From Streptococcaceae bacterium (lineage in GTDB: Bacteria; Bacillota; Bacilli; Lactobacillales; Streptococcaceae): 13,568 bases of DNA. A program made the translations under genes and the position numbers. Within the stretch, counting starts at the first letter, position 1. Each line of letters opens with the position of its first letter. This document shows, one piece after another, positions 1-8,026 of the stretch. The notes beneath the pieces were generated by a model that was given only the letters and a program-made list of their open reading frames with translations, made no database searches and was not told the DNA's origin. The DNA lies in the NCBI GenBank assembly GCA_031285105.1, contig JAITWV010000156.1, forward strand, positions 1-13,568. The letters run 5' to 3'.

Positions 1-849
1 CATTGGTTTCCAGGTCACATGTCCAAGGCTAGACGTGAAGTTCAAGAAAAATTAAAATTTGTCGATATCGTATTTGAGTTAATTGATGCTCGTTTGCCAC
101 TATCAAGTCGTAATCCAATGTTAGACCAAATTTTAGGACAAAAACCGCGTTTAATTTTATTAAATAAAGCAGACTTAGCCGATAATAATCAATCGCAAAA
201 ATGGAAAAAATACTTTGAAAATCAAGGGCATCGTGTCTTAATTATCAACGCACACGAAAATAAAGGTGTAAAACAAATTGTTCCTGAGTCAAAAATTGTC
301 TTAAAAGAAAAAATCGAACGTGAAAAAAATCGTGGAATTAAACCACGGGCGATTCGAGCAATGGTTATTGGGATTCCAAACGTTGGCAAATCCACTTTAT
401 TAAATCGCTTGGTTGGTAAAAAAATAGCGCAAACTGGCAATAAACCTGGAGTGACAAAAGGGCAACAATGGTTGAGAATTGACAGAGAACTAGAATTATT
501 AGACACACCAGGGATTTTATGGCCAAAATTTGAAGATCAAGAAATTGCTAAAAAATTGGCCTTAACTGGAGCTATCAAGGATCAGTTGCTTCATTTAGAT
601 GACTTAGCACTTTATGCGATTGACTATTTTGTGCGCTATCATGCAAATGAGTTAATGGAACGCTATAAATTAACCCAAGATGAAATCAGTGAGCCAGCGG
701 TTGATATTTTGATGTTGATTGCCAAAAAAAGAGGTTTCAAAGACGATTGGGAACGTGCGGCACAAATGTTAGTAACAGAGCTTCGTCAAGGGAAATTAGG
801 TGGGTTTACTTTAGATGTTTACGAAGAGAAGAGTAATGAAAATGAGTAA
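1..849 (+). CDS. rbgA: RbgA (YlqF), 50S ribosome assembly GTPase, 5' end cut off
   Basis: This is a circularly permuted GTPase that acts late in assembly of the large ribosomal subunit in the cytoplasm. The frame is open from base 1 and reads HWFPGHM, the conserved N-terminal motif of the family, so the true start lies just outside the window and the first ATG in view (base 19) is internal. Counting from that ATG, the motifs come in the permuted order: G4 NKAD at about 49-52, then G1/Walker A GIPNVGKS at about 118-125, GVT of G2 near 144-146, and G3 DTPG at 162-165. A helical C-terminal domain follows, which in this family binds ribosomal RNA. About 282 residues are visible, close to the usual full length. 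The 3' end overlaps rnhB by 8 bases, which suggests translational coupling. Identification is firm. Confidence 0.95.
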   Translation, partial: HWFPGHMSKARREVQEKLKFVDIVFELIDARLPLSSRNPMLDQILGQKPRLILLNKADLADNNQSQKWKKYFENQGHRVLIINAHENKGVKQIVPESKIVLKEKIEREKNRGIKPRAIRAMVIGIPNVGKSTLLNRLVGKKIAQTGNKPGVTKGQQWLRIDRELELLDTPGILWPKFEDQEIAKKLALTGAIKDQLLHLDDLALYAIDYFVRYHANELMERYKLTQDEISEPAVDILMLIAKKRGFKDDWERAAQMLVTELRQGKLGGFTLDVYEEKSNENE

Positions 850-1609
850 TTCGATTGCTGAAATAAAAGCTATTTTAACTCAAGAAACGGTCGATGAACA
901 TTTGCTTTTGATGTTGAAAAAAGATGAACGAAAAGGAGTTCAAACGGCATTAAAAAGTTATTTTAAACGTCTAGAAAAAAAGAAGTTACTTTTAAAAAAA
1001 TATGAAGAAATGCAAACGTATGAACGTGCGTCTTATAATCAAGGCTATCAATTGATTGCTGGAATTGATGAAGTCGGTCGTGGTCCATTAGCTGGTCCAG
1101 TGGTGAGTGCTGCTGTTATTTTACCTCAAAATGTTCAGCTACTAGGAATTAATGATTCCAAGCAATTATCAGCTACAAAAAGAAAAGAACTTTATCAAGA
1201 AATTCAAGAAAAAGCCCTGGCAATTGGTATTAGTATAATTGCACCAGAAATTATCGATCAGGTAAATATCTATCAAGCCACTAAAATAGCCATGCAAGAA
1301 GCGATTGATAAGTTAGCGATTCAACCAGATTATTTGTTATTAGATGCCATGCAATTGGATAATGGGTTGCCACAAGATAAGATTATCAAGGGTGATGCCA
1401 AGTCAATTAGTATTGCGGCGGCTTCAATTATTGCTAAAGTCGCACGTGACAAAATAATGGAAGATTATGATAAACAATATCCTGGTTATGGTTTTTTTAA
1501 AAATGCTGGATATGGTACAAAAGAGCATTTAGAAGGGCTTCATCTGTTAGGCATTACACCAATTCATCGCAAAACGTTTGAACCAGTTAAGAGTTTGATT
1601 AAAAAATAG
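842..1609 (+). CDS. rnhB: Ribonuclease HII
   Basis: This enzyme cuts RNA in RNA-DNA hybrids and at ribonucleotides misincorporated into DNA. With the start at 842 the protein has 255 residues, normal for the Firmicutes form, which carries an N-terminal extension of about 70 residues before the nuclease core. GIDEVGRG at 74-81 supplies D76 and E77; D168 and D185 follow, and Y224 lies in the PGYG region. The spacing of these residues matches the catalytic set of characterised RNase HII proteins. ATG codons at 815 and 836 are also in frame. I chose 842 because the purine-rich GAGAAGAG at about 827-834 sits at a suitable distance and the length fits the family; 836 remains possible. The gene overlaps the end of rbgA, as is common for this pair. 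Confidence 0.94.
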   Translation: MSNSIAEIKAILTQETVDEHLLLMLKKDERKGVQTALKSYFKRLEKKKLLLKKYEEMQTYERASYNQGYQLIAGIDEVGRGPLAGPVVSAAVILPQNVQLLGINDSKQLSATKRKELYQEIQEKALAIGISIIAPEIIDQVNIYQATKIAMQEAIDKLAIQPDYLLLDAMQLDNGLPQDKIIKGDAKSISIAAASIIAKVARDKIMEDYDKQYPGYGFFKNAGYGTKEHLEGLHLLGITPIHRKTFEPVKSLIKK

Positions 1610-1628
1610 AATAAATCTTGGAAATCTT

Positions 1629-1665
1629 CATTTTTTGCGTATTTATATAATAAGAGCAAAAAATG
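1629..1665 (+). repeat. 10-bp perfect inverted repeat upstream of dprA
   Basis: CATTTTTTGC at 1629-1638 is perfectly complementary to GCAAAAAATG at 1656-1665, with a 17-base loop. The right arm ends on the first G of the dprA ribosome binding site. The loop contains TATAAT (1646-1651), a possible -10 box, but no good -35 box at the right distance. The structure is AT-rich, so it may be weak. It could act as a weak terminator for rnhB, as a fold that masks the dprA ribosome binding site, or be chance in an AT-rich gap. Confidence 0.45.
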
Positions 1666-1669
1666 GAGG
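1665..1669 (+). promoter_or_regulatory. dprA ribosome binding site (decides the start)
   Basis: GGAGG lies 8 bases before the ATG at 1678. The earlier in-frame ATG at 1663 overlaps this site, so it cannot be the start served by it, and has no ribosome binding site of its own. This places the dprA start at 1678. Confidence 0.85.
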
Positions 1670-1677
1670 TTTTTCGT

Positions 1678-2547
1678 ATGCAATTTGGCAGAGATTTATT
1701 ATTCAAACTGAAATTTATTAAAGGTATTAGTAATCAGCAAATCAATACCTTTATCAAAAAAGTGCAAGAATTAGAATTACACAATCATCCATTGACACAT
1801 TTTGATATTGTTAATTTGGCTGGTATTGATAAAACAAGATTTTCTTTTTTGAAAAATTGGAGCGATTTTACGCATGAACAACTACAAAAAGCGCAAAAGG
1901 AACATCATTTTATTAGCATTTTAGATGAAGATTATCCATATTTATTGAAAGAAATCCATAATCCACCAGTCATTCTTTTTTATAAAGGAAACAAACAGTT
2001 GTTACAAACGCCTATGCTTTCTGTTGTTGGTTCACGAGATGCAAGCGAGTTAGGAATTAAAAGCATTCAAACAATTATTCAACCTATTGCCACAAGTTTT
2101 ACGTTTGTTTCAGGACTTGCCACGGGTATTGATGGTTCAGCCCACAAATTAGTCTTAAAACATGGAGGAAATACGATTGGTGTGATTGGGACAGGCTTAG
2201 ATGTCTGTTATCCAAAACACCATGAATCACTTCAAGAATATATGAGCCAAAAGCAGTTGGTTTTAAGTGAATATCCTAATGGGACGACTCCTAAAAAACA
2301 TCATTTCCCTCAGCGTAATCGCATTATTGCTGGTCTTAGTTATGGCACAATTGTCATAGAAGCCAAAATTCGTAGCGGTTCATTAATCACTTGCGAAAGA
2401 GCTTTAGAAAGCGGAAGAGAGATTTTTGCTGTTCCTGGTGAAATTATCTCTGGTCGTTTTGAAGGTTGCCATAAACTCATTCAACAAGGGGCCAAATGTA
2501 CGACTTCTTATAAAGATATTTTACAAGAATTAATAAGCATTGCATAA
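1678..2547 (+). CDS. dprA: DprA/Smf, DNA-processing protein A
   Basis: DprA binds incoming single-stranded DNA during natural transformation and loads RecA onto it. The predicted protein is 289 residues. An N-terminal helical SAM-like region covers about 1-75. It is followed by the Rossmann-like DprA domain from about 80 to 285, with VVGSRDAS near 117-123, SGLATGIDGSAH at 145-156, GVIGTGLDVCYP at 168-179, SEYP near 197-200, FPQRNRIIAGLS at 210-221 and SGSLIT at 233-238. The C-terminal winged-helix domain found in some Gram-negative homologues is absent, as in streptococcal DprA. Position between rnhB and topA matches the usual Firmicutes order. The presence of dprA does not prove competence, because it persists in many species not known to transform. 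I see no clear ComX (competence sigma factor) box upstream. Confidence 0.93.
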   Translation: MQFGRDLLFKLKFIKGISNQQINTFIKKVQELELHNHPLTHFDIVNLAGIDKTRFSFLKNWSDFTHEQLQKAQKEHHFISILDEDYPYLLKEIHNPPVILFYKGNKQLLQTPMLSVVGSRDASELGIKSIQTIIQPIATSFTFVSGLATGIDGSAHKLVLKHGGNTIGVIGTGLDVCYPKHHESLQEYMSQKQLVLSEYPNGTTPKKHHFPQRNRIIAGLSYGTIVIEAKIRSGSLITCERALESGREIFAVPGEIISGRFEGCHKLIQQGAKCTTSYKDILQELISIA

Positions 2548-2553
2548 AAGTTC

Positions 2554-2583
2554 TTGACAAAGACAATCTTTTTCCTCTAACAT
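2554..2583 (+). promoter_or_regulatory. Promoter of topA
   Basis: A perfect -35 box TTGACA (2554-2559) is followed after 18 bases by TAACAT (2578-2583), a 4/6 match to the -10 box. It begins 7 bases after the dprA stop codon, so topA can be transcribed independently of dprA. The 5' untranslated region would be about 60 bases and AT-rich. Confidence 0.65.
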
Positions 2584-2650
2584 ATAAAACGATTGAATGT
2601 TATTTAACGTAATATAGAAGAAAATATAAAAATATTTTTGGGAGGAAAAG

Positions 2651-4738
2651 ATGGCTAAAGCAAAAAGTAAACCAAAGAAAAATCTAGTTATTGTCGAATC
2701 ACCTGCAAAGGCTAAGACAATTGAAAAATATTTGGGTAGAAATTACAAGGTTGTTGCAAGTGTTGGGCATGTAAGAGATTTACCAAAAAGTCGTATGGCA
2801 ATTGATGTTGAAAATAATTATGAACCAGATTATATTAACATTCGCGGTAAGGGTGATATTATTAAAGGGTTGAAAAAAGAAGCAAAAAACGCGACCAATA
2901 TCTACCTAGCAAGTGACCCGGATAGAGAAGGTGAAGCGATTAGTTGGCATTTATCTCATATTCTGGGGTTAAATCCGCAAGAAAAAAATCGCGTTGTTTT
3001 TAATGAAATCACCAAAGATGCTGTCAAAGAGGCATTTAAAAATCCACGTGAAATTGATCAAGATTTAGTAGATGCTCAACAAGCAAGACGTGTGTTGGAT
3101 CGTTTAGTAGGCTATTCTTTATCCCCTATTCTATGGAAGAAAGTAAAAAGTGGTCTTTCTGCTGGACGTGTACAATCTATTGCAGTGAAGATGATTATTG
3201 ACCGTGAAGAAGAAATTCGCAAGTTTATCCCAGAAGAATATTGGACTATTGATGCGCATTTTCAAAAGGATAAACAAAAATTTAAAGCCTCATTTTGGGG
3301 ACTAGATGGCAAAAAATTTGAACTGAAAAATAATGACCATGTAAAAGAAGTAATGGGTCGTTTAAAGTCAAAAGAGTACAATGTTTTAGATGTAGTTAAA
3401 AAAGAAAAACGTCGTAATTCACCAAACAGTTACACAACCAGCTCTTTACAACAAGATGCATCAAACAAGTTGAATTTTCGTGCGGGTAAAACAATGCAGA
3501 TTGCCCAATTGTTATATCAAGGGATCCAATTGTCGAAAAAAGAAGGAACAGTTGGATTGATTACTTATATGCGTACGGACTCAACGCGTATTTCACAAAC
3601 AGCAAAAGAAGAAGCAAGTCAATTTATCACTGAAAAATTTGGCAAGGAATATTCAGCAATTGGCGTGAATAAGGCGGCCAAAAAAGCACAAAATGCTCAA
3701 GACGCACATGAAGCAATTCGCCCGTCCTCAATTGAACGCACCCCTGAAATGATGGCTGCTTTCTTAGACAAGGATCAATTAAAATTATATACATTAATTT
3801 GGAATCGTTTCGTAGCTAGCCAAATGACACCAGCCGTTTTTGATACGATGCGTGTAAGAATTGAGCAAAATGGTGTAATTTTCAATGCGAATGGTTCAAA
3901 AATGAAATTCAAAGGATACACAGCTGTTTATAACGATACTGAAAAAGACAATACGTTACCAGACATGGAAGTCAATGACAAAGTAAAAAACGTGTCGATG
4001 CAACCAACGCAACATTTTACACAGCCTCCTGCACGTTTTACAGAAGCTACTTTGATTAAAGTCTTAGAAGAAAGTGGAATTGGTCGTCCGTCAACCTACG
4101 CAGCAACAGTTGAAACCATTCGTAAACGCAATTATGTTAAGTTAGAAGCCAAACGTTTTGTGCCACAAGAAATTGGTGAGATAGTGAATAAATTGATTGT
4201 TGATTTCTTTCCAAACGTGATTAACGTCGATTTTACGGCAAACATGGAGCATAATTTAGATGAAATCGAAGTTGGAAAAGAAAATTGGCGTCAAGTAGTC
4301 GATCATTTCTATCAACCTTTTGCCAAAGAGTTAGGAAATGCCGAAGAACAAATTGAAAAAATTGAAATCAAGGACGAACCAGCAGGGTTTGATTGTGATG
4401 TTTGTGGCAATCCAATGGTTATTAAACTTGGTAAGTATGGAAAATTCTATGCTTGTAGTACATTTCCTGTTTGTCGCAACACAAAGCCAATGGTCAAAGA
4501 AATCGGTGTAATTTGTCCGAAGTGTCATGAAGGTCAAGTAATCGAGCGTAAATCAAAGAAAAATCGTTTATTCTATGGCTGTTCTCGTTTTCCTGATTGT
4601 GATTTTACAAGCTGGGATAAACCAATTGGTCGTGATTGTCCAAAGTGTGAGCATTTCTTAGTTGAAAAGAAAGTGCGTGGGAAGGGATTACAAGTGATTT
4701 GCCCAAATGGTGATTATGAGGAAGTAACGACCAAATAG
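2651..4738 (+). CDS. topA: DNA topoisomerase I (type IA)
   Basis: Topoisomerase I relaxes negative supercoils through a transient 5'-phosphotyrosine link. The protein has 695 residues, normal for the Firmicutes enzyme. The Toprim domain carries E16 in VIVESPAK and the metal-binding DPDRE at 89-93. The catalytic tyrosine is Y306 in GLITYMRTDSTR. SGIGRPSTYA near 475-485 belongs to the conserved core. The C-terminus has two complete four-cysteine fingers (about 582-608 and 622-650) and a third, incomplete one: C663, C666 and C684 are present, but the last position reads CPNGDY, with glycine where a fourth cysteine would be expected. GGAGG lies 5 bases before the ATG. The gene has its own promoter and is followed after 59 bases by trmFO with no terminator in between. 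Confidence 0.97.
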   Translation: MAKAKSKPKKNLVIVESPAKAKTIEKYLGRNYKVVASVGHVRDLPKSRMAIDVENNYEPDYINIRGKGDIIKGLKKEAKNATNIYLASDPDREGEAISWHLSHILGLNPQEKNRVVFNEITKDAVKEAFKNPREIDQDLVDAQQARRVLDRLVGYSLSPILWKKVKSGLSAGRVQSIAVKMIIDREEEIRKFIPEEYWTIDAHFQKDKQKFKASFWGLDGKKFELKNNDHVKEVMGRLKSKEYNVLDVVKKEKRRNSPNSYTTSSLQQDASNKLNFRAGKTMQIAQLLYQGIQLSKKEGTVGLITYMRTDSTRISQTAKEEASQFITEKFGKEYSAIGVNKAAKKAQNAQDAHEAIRPSSIERTPEMMAAFLDKDQLKLYTLIWNRFVASQMTPAVFDTMRVRIEQNGVIFNANGSKMKFKGYTAVYNDTEKDNTLPDMEVNDKVKNVSMQPTQHFTQPPARFTEATLIKVLEESGIGRPSTYAATVETIRKRNYVKLEAKRFVPQEIGEIVNKLIVDFFPNVINVDFTANMEHNLDEIEVGKENWRQVVDHFYQPFAKELGNAEEQIEKIEIKDEPAGFDCDVCGNPMVIKLGKYGKFYACSTFPVCRNTKPMVKEIGVICPKCHEGQVIERKSKKNRLFYGCSRFPDCDFTSWDKPIGRDCPKCEHFLVEKKVRGKGLQVICPNGDYEEVTTK

Positions 4739-4797
4739 TTTTACTTAAAGGGTATGTTGCTTATTTCTTATTTAGGAGTAAGAGGAGATAAAATAAA

Positions 4798-6132
4798 ATG
4801 AACTATGAATATATCAACGTAATCGGCGCCGGTTTAGCTGGAAGTGAAGCCGCCTGGCAAATTGCTCAAGCAGGTATACCAGTACGTTTATATGAAATGC
4901 GTGGAGTGAAAAATACCCCACAACACAAAACGAATGATTTTGCAGAACTAGTTTGTTCTAATTCTTTACGTGGCAATAGTTTAACGAATGCAGTTGGTCT
5001 TTTAAAAGAAGAAATGCGTCGCTTAGGTTCAGTTATCATTACTTCAGCCGACGAAACACAAGTTCCAGCAGGTGGCGCTTTAGCAGTTGATCGTGATGGC
5101 TTTTCTGGGTTAGTTACAGATAAAATTAAAAACCATCCATTAATCACAGTCATCAACGAAGAAGTAAGCAAGTTGCCAGAAAATGAGTTAACTGTTGTTG
5201 CTTCTGGTCCATTAACCAGTGATTTATTAGCTGAGCAAATTATTGAGTTTAATGGACAAGAAGGATTTTATTTTTACGATGCAGCAGCTCCAATTATTGA
5301 TGTTAATTCCATTAATATGGATAAAGTGTATAAAAAATCACGATATGACAAAGGGGAAGCAGATTACATCAACTGCCCAATGACAAAAGAAGAATTTAAT
5401 CAATTCCAAGAAGCACTAATTCATGCTGAGGAAGCACCTTTAAATTCCTTTGAAAAAGAAAAATATTTTGAAGGATGTATGCCAATTGAAGTGATGGCAA
5501 AACGTGGATATAAAACCATGTTATTTGGGCCAATGAAACCGGTTGGATTAGAATATCCGGAAAGTTATACCGGTAAGCGTGATGGCGATTATAAAACTCC
5601 TTATGCGGTTGTGCAGTTACGTCAAGACAATGCGGCAGCTAGCTTGTATAATTTAGTTGGCTTTCAAACACATTTAAAATGGGGCGAACAAAAGCGTGTT
5701 TTTCAAATGATTCCTGGATTAGAAAATGCTGAGTTTGTGAGATATGGTGTCATGCATCGCAACAGTTTTATGAACTCTCCAGAGTTATTGTTGCCAACTT
5801 ATCAGTCAAAAAAGAACCCGAATATTTTCTTTGCAGGACAAATGACTGGAGTTGAAGGATATGTTGAGTCGGCTGGTTCTGGTTTAATTGCTGGCTTGAA
5901 TGCAGCTAGGATTGCTAAAGGAATGGAACCGGTAGTCTTTCCAAAAACAACCTCAATTGGTTCAATGGCTCATTATATAACGTATACTAATGGCAAACAT
6001 TTTCAACCAATGAATGCAAACTTTGGAATTATCAAGGATTTACCTGAAAGAATTCGTGACAAAAAAGAACGTTATGAAGCAGTAGCTAATCGTGCGTTAG
6101 AAGACTTAGCTCAAGTACAAGCAAGTTTATAA
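4798..6132 (+). CDS. trmFO: TrmFO, folate/FAD-dependent tRNA (uracil-54) methyltransferase
   Basis: TrmFO (formerly Gid) makes 5-methyluridine at position 54 in the T loop of tRNAs, using methylenetetrahydrofolate and FAD. The protein has 444 residues. The FAD-binding GAGLAGSEAA begins at residue 10. CSNSLRG carries C53, and YFEGCMPIE carries C227; these correspond to the two cysteines shown to matter in the B. subtilis enzyme. PMKPVGLEYP (about 246-255) and the C-terminal GQMTGVEGYVESAGSGL segment are further family signatures. AGGAG lies 10 bases before the ATG. It is probably read from the topA promoter and ends at the hairpin at 6140. In many Firmicutes xerC-hslV-hslU-codY follows directly; here codY follows alone. 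Confidence 0.97.
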   Translation: MNYEYINVIGAGLAGSEAAWQIAQAGIPVRLYEMRGVKNTPQHKTNDFAELVCSNSLRGNSLTNAVGLLKEEMRRLGSVIITSADETQVPAGGALAVDRDGFSGLVTDKIKNHPLITVINEEVSKLPENELTVVASGPLTSDLLAEQIIEFNGQEGFYFYDAAAPIIDVNSINMDKVYKKSRYDKGEADYINCPMTKEEFNQFQEALIHAEEAPLNSFEKEKYFEGCMPIEVMAKRGYKTMLFGPMKPVGLEYPESYTGKRDGDYKTPYAVVQLRQDNAAASLYNLVGFQTHLKWGEQKRVFQMIPGLENAEFVRYGVMHRNSFMNSPELLLPTYQSKKNPNIFFAGQMTGVEGYVESAGSGLIAGLNAARIAKGMEPVVFPKTTSIGSMAHYITYTNGKHFQPMNANFGIIKDLPERIRDKKERYEAVANRALEDLAQVQASL

Positions 6133-6139
6133 TTGTTTT

Positions 6140-6183
6140 AAAACTGATTTGGAGTCGCTAGATTTTAAATCAGTTTTTCTTTT
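6140..6183 (+). terminator. Rho-independent terminator of trmFO
   Basis: AAAACTGATTT (6140-6150) pairs perfectly with AAATCAGTTTT (6167-6177) over 11 bp. The loop is 16 bases, and a T-rich tail (TTTTTCTTTT) runs to 6183. The stem is AT-rich and the loop large, so termination may be partial. It lies 7 bases after the trmFO stop codon. Confidence 0.8.
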
Positions 6184-6211
6184 AATTGTTACCTCTTTTA
6201 GAAATAATCGA

Positions 6212-6226
6212 AAATTTCAGAAAATT
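6212..6226 (+). promoter_or_regulatory. CodY box upstream of codY
   Basis: This 15-base site matches the CodY consensus AATTTTCWGAAAATT at 14 of 15 positions; the only mismatch is A for T at position 3. It ends 3 bases before the -35 box of the proposed codY promoter, where bound CodY would compete with RNA polymerase. Negative autoregulation is the likely role, as reported for codY in other Firmicutes. The match is seen in the sequence; the regulatory effect is inferred. Confidence 0.8.
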
Positions 6227-6229
6227 CCA

Positions 6230-6258
6230 TTGATTAACAAGATTACTAGTGTTACCAT
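6230..6258 (+). promoter_or_regulatory. Candidate promoter of codY
   Basis: TTGATT (6230-6235) and TACCAT (6253-6258) are separated by 17 bases, each a 4/6 match to the sigma-A boxes. The site follows the trmFO terminator and the CodY box. It would give a 5' untranslated region of about 90 bases, in which I see no convincing leader peptide or riboswitch. Confidence 0.55.
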
Positions 6259-6355
6259 TAGACTACAATGAAAAAAAGAAAAATATGTTGAAGAAAAACT
6301 TGGGCAATCATTCAAAATGAAGATCTAAGCAGCTACATTTTATAACGGAGGAAAC

Positions 6356-7147
6356 ATGGAAACATTATTAGAAAAAACACGAAAAATTAACGAACTATTA
6401 CAACAAAAAAACGCATTTGAGGTCGAAAATGATCTTCCGTATGACAATATGGCGGTTGCTTTAAGCTCAATCATCAATGCTAATTCATATATTATTGATG
6501 AATCTGGAAAACTATTAGGCTATCATGAAAGTTTAGCCATCAATAATGAACGCATGCAACGAATGATTGAAGAACGTGAATTAACAAAAGAATACACACA
6601 AAAAGTGAGACTAATCAGTAAAACGCAAGCCAATATTCCGGTGACGGATGATTTATCCATTTTCCCAGGAGAGTTAAAAGAAAAATTTCCGAATGCTTGG
6701 ACAATCATCATTCCAATTTATGGTGCTGGTCGCAAGTTAGGAGCGATTATTTTAGGACGAGAAGATGATAAATTTCAAGCAGATGATTTAGTTTTAGGTG
6801 AATATTCATCAACAGTTGTTGGGATGCAACTTTTATACCATCAATCAAAGACAATTGAAGAAAAAGTACGCAATCAAGCAGCAATTCAAATGGCGATTCC
6901 AACTTTGAGCTATTCTGAATTAAAAGCTGTTAAAGCTATTTTAGGTGCATTAGATGGTCATGAAGGGCGATTAACCGCATCACAAATTGCTGATGAGATT
7001 GGAATCACACGCTCAGTAATCGTCAATGCTTTACGCAAATTAGAATCTGCAGGAGTGATTGAAAGTCGTTCATTAGGAATGAAAGGAACATATTTACGTA
7101 TCTTAAAACCAGGGATCATTGATGAAATTATGGCACAAAACATTTAG
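6356..7147 (+). CDS. codY: CodY, branched-chain amino acid and GTP-sensing global regulator
   Basis: CodY is a dimeric transcription factor that represses amino acid uptake and synthesis genes while nutrients are plentiful. The protein has 263 residues, against about 260 in B. subtilis. The N-terminus (TRKINELLQ) and residues up to about 160 form the GAF domain that binds branched-chain amino acids, including IIPIYGAGRKLGAIILGR and EYSSTVVGMQ. A linker helix leads to the C-terminal winged helix-turn-helix. Its core, ASQIADEIGITRSVIVNALR at 208-227, and the following KLESAGVIESRSLGMKGTY are almost invariant in the family, while the GAF half is much more diverged. GGAGG sits 4 bases before the ATG. 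A CodY box and promoter precede it. The sugar epimerase gene begins 9 bases after the stop codon, so the two are probably co-transcribed. Confidence 0.97.
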   Translation: METLLEKTRKINELLQQKNAFEVENDLPYDNMAVALSSIINANSYIIDESGKLLGYHESLAINNERMQRMIEERELTKEYTQKVRLISKTQANIPVTDDLSIFPGELKEKFPNAWTIIIPIYGAGRKLGAIILGREDDKFQADDLVLGEYSSTVVGMQLLYHQSKTIEEKVRNQAAIQMAIPTLSYSELKAVKAILGALDGHEGRLTASQIADEIGITRSVIVNALRKLESAGVIESRSLGMKGTYLRILKPGIIDEIMAQNI

Positions 7148-7156
7148 GAGAAACAC

Positions 7157-8026
7157 ATGGAAATTATTTTAAAAAATACAAAACTCACAGCAATCATTGA
7201 TACAAAAGGTGCAGAATTAAAAAGTTTAAAATCAACTGAAGGAATCGAATATATTTGGAATGGTAACCCTGAGTATTGGGGCAGACATACACCTGTTTTA
7301 TTCCCATTTGTTGGACGTTTGAAAGATGATCAATATACCTTTGAAGGAAAAACTTATCATGTAGGACAACATGGGTTTGCTCGAGATAATGAATTTGAAC
7401 TACTAAGTCAAAATGCAACAACAGCCGTATTTTCATTTAAATTTAGTGAAAAAACATTAGAATTATATCCATTCAAATTTGAGTTGGTGATTACTTATGA
7501 TTTGACACCAGATGGCATTCAAACCACATGGAGAGTAATCAATCTTGATGAACAAACGATGTATTACGGAATTGGTGGACATCCAGCCTTTAATCTGCCA
7601 TTAGAAGAAGGATTGAGCTTTGAGGATTACTACTTTGAAATCTCACCAGGTGGCACAAAAACACGTATGCCATTTGTCCCACCATACTTAGACTCTCAAA
7701 ATACCGTGCAAGAAGAGGTAGGTAAAATTGCAATTTCACGTGAATTATTTGCAGGAGATGCTTTAGTTTTTGAAACGCCCGAAAGCACATCAATTACCAT
7801 TAAATCAGATAAATCAGCACATTCGTTAACGCTAAGTTATGAAAAAATGCCTTATCTTGGTTTATGGTCGACTTATCCAGTTGAAAGTCCGTTTGTGTGT
7901 ATCGAACCGTGGTGGAGTTTTGCTGACACTCTGAATGATACAGGTGAATTAATGCAAAAAACAAGTATTCAAACGCTTGAGGTAGGTAAAGAATTCGAAA
8001 CAAGTTATTTGATTAGCGTAAAATAA
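7157..8026 (+). CDS. Aldose 1-epimerase (mutarotase) family protein, LacX-like
   Basis: This 289-residue protein belongs to the galactose mutarotase superfamily, whose members interconvert alpha and beta anomers of sugars or sugar phosphates. It most resembles the LacX/YeaD-type branch. Visible signatures are GRHTPVLFPFVGRLKD (42-57), HGFARD with H72, GGHPAFNLP with H142, and CIEPWW with E250. The two histidines and the glutamate correspond to the substrate-binding and acid/base residues of the family. No signal peptide or membrane segment is seen, so it should be cytoplasmic. Its ribosome binding site AGGAGA overlaps the end of codY, and the 9-base gap implies one operon. The gene ends in a strong hairpin. 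The true substrate cannot be told from sequence; with no lactose or galactose genes nearby, a general sugar or hexose-phosphate role is as likely as a lac-specific one. Confidence 0.88.
   Translation: MEIILKNTKLTAIIDTKGAELKSLKSTEGIEYIWNGNPEYWGRHTPVLFPFVGRLKDDQYTFEGKTYHVGQHGFARDNEFELLSQNATTAVFSFKFSEKTLELYPFKFELVITYDLTPDGIQTTWRVINLDEQTMYYGIGGHPAFNLPLEEGLSFEDYYFEISPGGTKTRMPFVPPYLDSQNTVQEEVGKIAISRELFAGDALVFETPESTSITIKSDKSAHSLTLSYEKMPYLGLWSTYPVESPFVCIEPWWSFADTLNDTGELMQKTSIQTLEVGKEFETSYLISVK

Noticed and set aside
815..841. Upstream ATG codons for RNase HII at 815 and 836
   Set aside because: 815 lies within the rbgA coding sequence without a suitable ribosome binding site. 836 cannot be excluded, but 842 fits spacing and length better.
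6285..6320. Short open frame of 11 codons in the codY leader
   Set aside because: It has no GG-containing ribosome binding site, no run of regulatory codons and no attenuator hairpin after it.
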